Source: Corynebacterium flavescens (lineage in GTDB: Bacteria; Actinomycetota; Actinomycetes; Mycobacteriales; Mycobacteriaceae). Taken from it: a DNA stretch of 64,000 bases. The DNA is taken from contig NZ_VXKK01000042.1 of assembly GCF_008693105.1 (NCBI RefSeq), positions 124,001 to 188,000 on the forward strand, read 5' to 3'. How positions within the stretch are numbered: position 1 is the stretch's first letter; every line of letters starts with the position of its first letter. The notes beneath the pieces are model-generated. The model was not told the origin of the DNA, searched no databases, and saw only the letters and a program-made list of their open reading frames with translations. Below, piece by piece: positions 58,372 to 64,000 of the stretch. The position numbers and the translations under genes are program-made.

Positions 58372-59406
58372 CTACTTGGAGACGGTCTTGCCCACGGAGT
58401 GCAGGTCGGTGCAGGCCTCGACCACGCGGTCAGCCATGGACTGCTCGGCCTTCTTCATGTAGGAGCGAGGATCGTAGGCCTTCTTGTTGCCCACCTCGCC
58501 GTCAATCTTCAGCACGCCGTCATAGTTAACAAACATGTGGCGGGCGATGGGGTTGGTAAATGCGTACTGGGTGTCGGTGTCAACGTTCATCTTGACCACG
58601 CCGTACTGCAGAGCCTGCTCGATCTTTTCCTTCTCGGAGCCGGAGCCACCGTGGAAGACAAAGTCGAAGGGCTCGGAGCCGGGCTCGAGGCCCAACTTCT
58701 TGGCGGCAACCTTCTGGCCTTCATCGAGGACCTCGGGGCGCAGCTGCACGTTGCCTGGCTTGTACACGCCGTGGACGTTGCCGAAGGTGGCGGCCAGCAG
58801 GTAGCGGCCCTTCTCGCCGGTGCCCAGGGCATCGATGGTCTTCTCAAAGTCCTCAGCAGAGGTATAGAGGTTAGCGCCGTGCTTGGCCTCAACGCCGTCC
58901 TCTTCGCCGCCGACGACGCCGATTTCGACCTCGAGGATGATGTTGGCGTTATGTGCCTTTTCCAAAAGCTCCTGGGCAATGACGAGGTTCTCGTCGATCG
59001 GGATGGCCGAGCCGTCCCACATGTGGGACTGAAACAGCGGGAGCTCGCCGCGGTCAACGCGCTCCTGGGAGATGGCGATCAGCGGGCGCACGTACTCATC
59101 CAGAACTTCCTTCTGGCAGTGGTCGGTGTGCAGGGCCACGTTGATGCCGTAGTGCTTAGCTGCCTCGTAGGCGAAGGCCGCGAGCGCCTGGGCGCCATAA
59201 ACCTTGTTCTTGACCGAGAGACCGGAGCCGAACTCAGCGCCACCGGTGGAGAACTGGATAATTCCATCGGACTCGGCCTCGGCGAAACCGCGCAGCGCGG
59301 CGTTGATGGTTTCGGAGGAAGTACAGTTAATGGCTGGGAATGCGAAGCCGCCCTTCTTGGCGGTATCGAGCATGTGGTTATAGACCTCAGGGGTTGCAAT
59401 TGGCAT
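58372..59406 (-). CDS. fba: fructose-bisphosphate aldolase, class II
   Basis: Zinc aldolase of glycolysis and gluconeogenesis, 344 residues. ALHTDHCQKEVLDE has the metal histidine and catalytic Asp, then EVEIGVVGGEEDGVE, FVFHGGSGSEKEKI (phosphate loop) and GVVKMNVDTDTQYAFT. ATG 59406 (MPIATPEVYNHML) follows AAAGGAC; the frame to 59487 is a non-coding extension. The 230-bp gap upstream holds the promoter and a strong palindrome. Highly expressed, judging from the restricted codon choice. Confidence 0.97.
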   Translation of the reverse strand: MPIATPEVYNHMLDTAKKGGFAFPAINCTSSETINAALRGFAEAESDGIIQFSTGGAEFGSGLSVKNKVYGAQALAAFAYEAAKHYGINVALHTDHCQKEVLDEYVRPLIAISQERVDRGELPLFQSHMWDGSAIPIDENLVIAQELLEKAHNANIILEVEIGVVGGEEDGVEAKHGANLYTSAEDFEKTIDALGTGEKGRYLLAATFGNVHGVYKPGNVQLRPEVLDEGQKVAAKKLGLEPGSEPFDFVFHGGSGSEKEKIEQALQYGVVKMNVDTDTQYAFTNPIARHMFVNYDGVLKIDGEVGNKKAYDPRSYMKKAEQSMADRVVEACTDLHSVGKTVSK

Positions 59407-59489
59407 GAGATTTAAGTCCTTTGCGAGTAGCGCGGAAAAGCTTCCAAGTCCCCAGTATGCCCGTGTTATGCCAAACATGCCGGGCAATT

Positions 59490-59513
59490 TTTGTGAACTT
59501 GATTATTCACAAA
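59490..59513. promoter_or_regulatory. palindrome in the fba promoter region
   Basis: TTTGTGAA (59490-59497) and TTCACAAA (59506-59513) are perfect arms 8 bp apart, 84-107 bp upstream of the fba ATG. It is not a GlxR site, because the spacing is too wide. It could be an operator for a glycolytic regulator, but no regulator is identified. Confidence 0.45.
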
Positions 59514-59635
59514 CTCGCCGGAAACCATATGCGCCGGTAGCGCGGGTGGCGCTGAAAAAGGGCGTGTCTAATCCCACAAATGCAGACAGAAACAAACACA
59601 CTCGGACAAGGCTGCTGCAGTACCGCGGGTGCACC

Positions 59636-60841
59636 CTATTTGACCACGCGGGCACAGGCCTCCAGCAACATCCAGCCCGAAAGCTGCACTGAGAGGTCCC
59701 GCTCGGCAACGCGGATGATGCCGACCTTCTCCCCGATGGTGGTGGGCCCGAAGCCATAGTTATGCGGCAGGCGGGCATCCGTGGTCCAATCCGAGCCGAA
59801 GATGGGCAGGCCATCCACCTCAAGGCGGTGGGCCCATACCGACTCCGCCGATGCCACCACCATCCGCGCGGCGAGCTTGCGCGTGGCACGGTTCGCCGGC
59901 GAATCCGCGGGAAGGCGCACCGCGACATCCGCCAAGTAGCGCACGAGGATGCCCTTGAACAAGCCACCATCCCCGTCCCCGGTGGGCCAGTTGATGACCC
60001 CGGCAGGAGTAGCCATGCCCGAGGCGATGGCCTGTACCAAACCCCGGATATTGGTGATGTAGCGCATGGTATCCGTAGCCATCTCCGCGGCTTGGACGGT
60101 ATCAATGCGTTCGAGATCTCCCAGACCTGCAGATTCCCGCAGGGCCAGCGCTATCTCCAGGCAGGCACCGAGCACCACGCCCTGGCAATAGGGATGAATG
60201 TTCTTGACCAACTCGGGGCCGTTCATACGCATGCGCACGCCGTCCATGATGAAGCCCTCATCATCGAGGAGGTGATCATAGATCCAGTCCACGATGTGCC
60301 TTGCCTGGGAAATCTTGCCCTCCCGCGCCAGCATGATGGCACCGGGACCGTTGGAGGGCACGTTGAAGAAGGTCTCGCCCTCGCGCCAGGGCAGCACGCC
60401 CAGCTGCGCGTCCCGGCCCTCGGAGATATTGCGCTCAAGCGAGGCCAGCCGCTTCGGCGGGGCGATCTTTTTCAGCCCCCTGATGCGGCCCAGCGCCAGA
60501 GCCAGCCAGGCCTTATCGTCGTAATAGCGATTATTGCTCAGCTTGCCCAAGTTGCGTATGCGGATACCGCGAACCGTGTCATTGATGCGCTGTCGCCGCA
60601 GCTTGGTGTTGTTGCGCAGCGCCGCATCAATCTGGCAATCCAGGTAATGCGCCTGCCACCAGTAGTGCCAGTGCACGAAGATCTTCTCCTTGCCCGTGGG
60701 CGGCCAGCTCACCACTGCCAAGTTGGTACGCGGCAGGGACCACAGCGCGCGTGCGTGGCGATCATTGATCGCCGTCTCTGCAAGGTCAGCGCGGTGTGCC
60801 CATTTTTCTTCCACTGTGCTTCCCCCACTTTGCAAGGTCAT
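59636..60841 (-). CDS. glycoside hydrolase family 76-like protein
   Basis: 401 residues, alpha/alpha-barrel type. The paired aspartates of GH76 appear in NRYYDDKAWLALALGR, and WPPTGKEKIFVHWHYWWQAHYLD, NVPSNGPGAIML and LLDDEGFIMDGVRM fit the family. GH76 enzymes cut alpha-1,6-mannan, the backbone of corynebacterial lipomannan, but no signal peptide is seen, so a cytoplasmic role or an unusual export is implied. ATG 60841 is preceded by GGAAGAG. Upstream on the same strand is a CTATATCCTATAGGGATAG partial palindrome (60867-60885). Follows the TrmH gene by 65 bp. Confidence 0.82.
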   Translation of the reverse strand: MTLQSGGSTVEEKWAHRADLAETAINDRHARALWSLPRTNLAVVSWPPTGKEKIFVHWHYWWQAHYLDCQIDAALRNNTKLRRQRINDTVRGIRIRNLGKLSNNRYYDDKAWLALALGRIRGLKKIAPPKRLASLERNISEGRDAQLGVLPWREGETFFNVPSNGPGAIMLAREGKISQARHIVDWIYDHLLDDEGFIMDGVRMRMNGPELVKNIHPYCQGVVLGACLEIALALRESAGLGDLERIDTVQAAEMATDTMRYITNIRGLVQAIASGMATPAGVINWPTGDGDGGLFKGILVRYLADVAVRLPADSPANRATRKLAARMVVASAESVWAHRLEVDGLPIFGSDWTTDARLPHNYGFGPTTIGEKVGIIRVAERDLSVQLSGWMLLEACARVVK

Positions 60842-60906
60842 TATCACTCTTCCCGGCGAATCTTTTCTATATCCTATAGGGATAGTAATCAGGCCCGCAG
60901 GCGGAT

Positions 60907-61590
60907 TCACCACGCACGAGAAAGATCCGCATGCTGGCGGATCCACGCATGCATGGCAATGCCCGCGGCCACCCCGGCATTGATGGAACGCGTCGAACCA
61001 AATTGCGCAATTGAACAGGTCATTCGCGCCGCATCCTGCGCCTGCTGCGTCACGCCTGGGCCCTCCTGGCCAAAAAGCAAGAGGCAGCGCTTAGGCAGCT
61101 GCGCCGTCTCCAGGGGAACACTTCCAGGGGTATTGTCAATCGCCACCACCGTCAGCCCTTCCTCCTGCGCCCACTCGATGAGCTCGGCCACGGTGTCGTG
61201 GTGGCGCAGGTGCTGATAGCGGTCCGTAACCATCGCGCCGCGCCGATTCCACCTCCGCCTGCCCACGATGTGGACGGTATCGACGGCGAAGGCATTCGCA
61301 GTGCGCACCACGGTTCCAATGTTGGAATCGTTCTCGAAGTTCTCGATGGCGATGTGCAGCGGGTGCCTGCGCTTGTCGATGTCCTGGGTGACAGCCTCGC
61401 GCTTCCAGTAACGGTAGGCATCCACCACGTTGCGATGATCGCCGTGCTCGAGCAGTTCCGGATCCAAGCGCTCGTCATCCGGCCACGGCCCCTCCCAAGG
61501 GCCGACGCCGTGCCTGCCCTCATTCCACTCCGTAGGGCCCTTGCCAGGATCCGGTTCGCCGGCAGGTTGCCTAGGCGAGTCCAAGATCAT
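60907..61590 (-). CDS. TrmH-family (SPOUT) RNA methyltransferase
   Basis: 227 residues. The three SpoU/TrmH motifs are present: IENFENDSNIGTVVRTANAF, LLFGQEGPGV and QFGSTRSINAGVAAGIAM, forming the knotted AdoMet site. It most likely 2'-O-methylates a tRNA or rRNA position that cannot be specified. ATG 61590 overlaps the end of pyrE by 20 bp; the reading frame upstream lies over pyrE and is not used. The residues before motif 1 (about 1-65) are acidic and variable. Confidence 0.88.
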   Translation of the reverse strand: MILDSPRQPAGEPDPGKGPTEWNEGRHGVGPWEGPWPDDERLDPELLEHGDHRNVVDAYRYWKREAVTQDIDKRRHPLHIAIENFENDSNIGTVVRTANAFAVDTVHIVGRRRWNRRGAMVTDRYQHLRHHDTVAELIEWAQEEGLTVVAIDNTPGSVPLETAQLPKRCLLLFGQEGPGVTQQAQDAARMTCSIAQFGSTRSINAGVAAGIAMHAWIRQHADLSRAW

Positions 61591-62140
61591 CCAGCCCCAA
61601 CAAGTAGCGGTATTCCATGCCCTCGGCCGCGATGACATCAGCCGCGCCGGTAGCACGATCCACCACGGTGGCCACTCCCACGACCTCAGCGCCTGCTTCA
61701 CGCAACGCAGCCACCGCGGTCAGCGGGGAATTGCCGGTGGTGGTTGTATCTTCGACCACCAGCACCTTCTGGCCCACCACGTTAGGGCCCTCAATACGGC
61801 GCTGCATGCCGTGCTTCTTGGCCTCTTTGCGCACCACAAAGGCATCGATAGGGCGCCCGTCAGCATGCATGACGGAGGTTGCCACCGGGTCAGCGCCCAA
61901 GGTCAGTCCGCCAACGCTGACATAATCCCAATCGGCGGTGAGCTTGCGCAAAAGGCGCCCGATAAGGCGCGAAGCCTCATGCTGCAAGGTGGCGCGACGC
62001 AGGTCCACGTAGTAGTCCGCCTCCTTGCCGGAGGACAAGGTGACCTTGCCATAAACCACGGCGAGTTCCTTGACCAGCTCCGCGAGCCGGGCCTTGTCTT
62101 GCAGATCCTGCGGGTCTTGCTTGCCCTGTTCCAGACTCAT
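61571..62140 (-). CDS. pyrE: orotate phosphoribosyltransferase
   Basis: Converts orotate and PRPP to OMP in pyrimidine synthesis. 189 residues with ADYYVDLRRATLQHEASRLIG at the N-terminal side and the PRPP loop VLVVEDTTTTGNSPLTAV. AAGGAGCG lies upstream of ATG 62140. Its end overlaps the TrmH gene, an arrangement seen in other corynebacteria as I recall. Confidence 0.95.
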   Translation of the reverse strand: MSLEQGKQDPQDLQDKARLAELVKELAVVYGKVTLSSGKEADYYVDLRRATLQHEASRLIGRLLRKLTADWDYVSVGGLTLGADPVATSVMHADGRPIDAFVVRKEAKKHGMQRRIEGPNVVGQKVLVVEDTTTTGNSPLTAVAALREAGAEVVGVATVVDRATGAADVIAAEGMEYRYLLGLDDLGLA

Positions 62141-62191
62141 GGTGATGCGCTCCTTGAAAGTGATGGTCCTAAACCGTTGCCTTATAGCATT

Positions 62192-63400
62192 CTATTCTTC
62201 CGTCCGGCCATCCCCGAAAATGGAGGAACCCTTAGGCAGCTTGCGCGGCAGTCGCGCCCGGGATCCATCGGGCCGGGGATGCTCGCGCCCATCCGCAATG
62301 GCATCAACCTCGTCCGCGCCTAAGGCAGTGTGCTTGGCGATGTCCCCCCGAGCATCACTGCGCACCCTACTAGGCAGCTCCAGCGGCTCTTCCGGGCGCA
62401 GGATGGGCGGCTGGGATACTGCCTCACCTCGCGGGGCTACCAGCCGTGGGCCCGTGGGCTCTGGGGCGGGCGGCGGCGGGATAAGGCGGGTGGGATCCAT
62501 GTCATCGACGTGCAGGATGTGGCCTGCGGTAGAACGCGGGGGGAGGACGCGGGCGACATCGCCAAGCAGGGCCAAAGGCGCCAACATCTGCTCCCACTGC
62601 GGGCTGCGCGCCGCCTTCGCGGTCTGCGCAAGCACCCACTCGGATTCCATCCACACCGCGGTGACCTCGGCGGGGAGCATCTCTAGGGCCACGGGCACGC
62701 GCTGATCAATCATGCGCTGCGCCACCGCGACCTCAGTGGAAAAGACCTCAAAGCCCGCCAACTCGCGCACCGGAAGCAAGTCCGCAGAGGGCTCATTTCC
62801 TGAGTTCCCAGAATCCTCTGCAATCTCCACACGCCGAAAGTCCACCACCGTATCGGAGGCAGCCCCCGTGCGTGCTGCCATGACACCCACCCCTCCGAGA
62901 TCCGTCAGCACAATTTCGTGGCCAAAAGCATGGCCCACGACAATATCGCGCGGTGTAGCTCCACTAGCGGCAGCACCCCGCGTCCATTCCTCCGCGAGGT
63001 AGCTATCTTCCTTGAAGAACTCGAAGCCCTTGTGCTCTGCCCACTTTTTCTTCTCACGGCGCACTGCACCGGGCAGGCTGGGCAGGTGCGGATGCGGGCG
63101 CGAGCGCTCGGGCTCGGATTCAGGTTCTGTCGAAGGCTCGGGAGGAACCTCATCCTGGGACTTAGGTTGCTCAATTAATTCAGGATGTGGCTCCGGCTCT
63201 GCCTCTAGCGCTGGCTCTGATTCCGGTACAGCTTCATGCTTAACCGCGAACTCAGCCTCGGACTCGGCCACAGGTGCCGAGCTCGGAGCAGGGAGTGCTT
63301 CCTCAGCGCCTGCCTTGCGGCGCTTGGTGTCTACATAGAGCAGACCTACGCCGGCCACACCGACAATGAGCGCGAGGATAAGAATTAGAGAAGCCATCAT
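62192..63400 (-). CDS. conserved membrane-anchored protein of unknown function
   Basis: 402 residues. A single N-terminal helix (SLILILALIVGVAGVGLLYV, about 3-23) is followed by basic residues (DTKRRK), so the protein is probably anchored with the rest cytoplasmic. Residues about 35-110 are a Glu/Pro/Ser-rich linker with repeated PEPE-like stretches. From about 118 there is a folded region (EHKGFEFFKEDSYLAEEWTRG, VGHAFGHEIVLTDLGGVGVMAA) of no known family. A proline- and arginine-rich end follows. I do not recognise a function. It lies between pyrE (51 bp) and the sulfurtransferase gene. Confidence 0.8.
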   Translation of the reverse strand: MMASLILILALIVGVAGVGLLYVDTKRRKAGAEEALPAPSSAPVAESEAEFAVKHEAVPESEPALEAEPEPHPELIEQPKSQDEVPPEPSTEPESEPERSRPHPHLPSLPGAVRREKKKWAEHKGFEFFKEDSYLAEEWTRGAAASGATPRDIVVGHAFGHEIVLTDLGGVGVMAARTGAASDTVVDFRRVEIAEDSGNSGNEPSADLLPVRELAGFEVFSTEVAVAQRMIDQRVPVALEMLPAEVTAVWMESEWVLAQTAKAARSPQWEQMLAPLALLGDVARVLPPRSTAGHILHVDDMDPTRLIPPPPAPEPTGPRLVAPRGEAVSQPPILRPEEPLELPSRVRSDARGDIAKHTALGADEVDAIADGREHPRPDGSRARLPRKLPKGSSIFGDGRTEE

Positions 63401-63460
63401 TCCCCAACATTAGTAAGCAGGACGCCCGTATGCACTGCCTACACGGCGTTTTGGGGACAA

Positions 63461-64000
63461 TTACTCCCCCACGCGGAAGCGATCCCCACGCTCAACGGGG
63501 TTTGCGGGGTCAGCTGACCACTGCGACCAGCCGCCCACGAAGTGGCGCAGGCCGTGGAAACCGGCATCCTCCAAGACGGCCAAAGCCAGCGCGGAGTGGT
63601 TGCCGGAACCGGAGTAGATGATGGCGTCCTTGACGTTTTCCGGGGTAAGGCCTGCATCCGCCAAGACCTGCAGATTCTCCTCGCGGGATTTCAAGGTGCG
63701 AATCCCGTCGTGGTGGAAGAACCGCTCGGGGACGTTGACCGCGCCGGGAATGTGACCGGCCTTCAGGTCGAGGTTCTCACGCCGCCCGGAGAAGCGATTC
63801 CGGGTCCGGGTATCGATGAGGAGCCCGCCATTCTCGCTGTACTCGCGGGCCTCCTCCAGGGTGGCAGTGGGCATGGAACCGGGGCGGACCTCGGCGTCCG
63901 TATTGACCACGAGGTTGCCCGGGCCAGTGAGGGTTTCAAACCCAAGATGTGCCCAGTACTTGAGCCCGCCGTTGAGGATGCGAACATCCTCGACACCGGC
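63461..64000 (-). CDS. thiosulfate/3-mercaptopyruvate sulfurtransferase, C-terminal part (5' end outside window)
   Basis: The visible 179 codons cover the end of the first rhodanese domain (VRILNGGLKYW) and the whole second domain (LLIDTRTRNRF, KAGHIPGAVNVPE, FVGGWSQWSADP). Two-domain rhodaneses carry the catalytic cysteine in the second domain at (Y/C)CGSG; here the loop reads IIYSGSGNHSALA, with Ser (TCC, 63610-63612) where Cys is expected. Either the enzyme is inactive as a sulfurtransferase or uses another residue. The start lies beyond 64000. In C. glutamicum a sulfurtransferase gene lies near pyrE as I recall. Confidence 0.85.
   Translation of the reverse strand, partial: AGVEDVRILNGGLKYWAHLGFETLTGPGNLVVNTDAEVRPGSMPTATLEEAREYSENGGLLIDTRTRNRFSGRRENLDLKAGHIPGAVNVPERFFHHDGIRTLKSREENLQVLADAGLTPENVKDAIIYSGSGNHSALALAVLEDAGFHGLRHFVGGWSQWSADPANPVERGDRFRVGE

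Overview
The window is chromosomal DNA of a Corynebacterium species. The species cannot be fixed from sequence alone. The genus call rests on corynebacterial signatures: a porH-porA pair of tiny mycomembrane porin genes between ppk2 and a stand-alone CIRCE-controlled groEL, the glnX-glnH-pknG signalling operon next to pta-ackA and fprA, a dacB-tilS-hpt-ftsH cluster facing ppa, and many start codons lying 6-8 nt after a TANNNT -10 box (leaderless mRNAs). There are no rRNA, tRNA, CRISPR or phage genes, and no complete insertion sequence.

Layout. 1-5.0 kb: ftsH (cut by the window edge), hpt, tilS and dacB on the minus strand; ppa and a rhodanese on the plus strand. 5.0-10.0 kb: an autoregulated-looking MarR gene coupled to a 1336-residue Pls/PosA-type NRPS (adenylation domain, carrier domain, three membrane/left-handed beta-helix modules), then two unannotated paralogous small peptides. 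10.1-14.1 kb: ppk2, porA, porH, groEL with two CIRCE operators. 14.1-17.6 kb: OPT transporter and M20 peptidase. 17.6-25.7 kb: long-leader mrp (Na+/H+ antiporter) operon A(B)-C-D-E-F-G and a GT87 mannosyltransferase-like gene. 25.7-29.4 kb: a decaying iron-type ABC importer (ATPase and binding protein both broken, permease intact) with a cupin, a DtxR-like box and a divergent Crp/Fnr regulator.

29.4-39 kb: YbdK-type ligase, LytR_C protein, a DUF3263-type gene divergent from def with only 16 bp between start codons, a GNAT protein, xthA, cls, an MFS exporter, an ABC-2 exporter and a Nudix hydrolase. 39-48 kb: glnX-glnH-pknG (amino-acid sensing that controls 2-oxoglutarate dehydrogenase through OdhI, not in the window), pta-ackA and fprA. 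48-52 kb: beta-glucoside PTS (bglF) with an antiterminator-controlled leader and bglG, then a GNAT gene. 52-64 kb: purT, purA, an unknown conserved protein, a DUF222/HNH gene with inverted DnaA-box-like sites, a FUSC transporter, fba, a GH76 enzyme, a TrmH methyltransferase, pyrE, a membrane protein and an edge-truncated thiosulfate sulfurtransferase.

Most notable items: (1) the Pls/PosA synthetase, whose specificity residues read D-A-E-S-I-G-T-V-V-K, close to a lysine code, suggesting a cationic homopolymer; (2) the two small peptides just downstream; (3) three evenly spaced T-x-A-V-x-Y-D-P motifs at the PknG N terminus; (4) a perfect 20-bp-arm hairpin at a deletion in the ABC ATPase; (5) paired perfect DnaA boxes beside an HNH gene; (6) the two-sided leaderless promoter of def.
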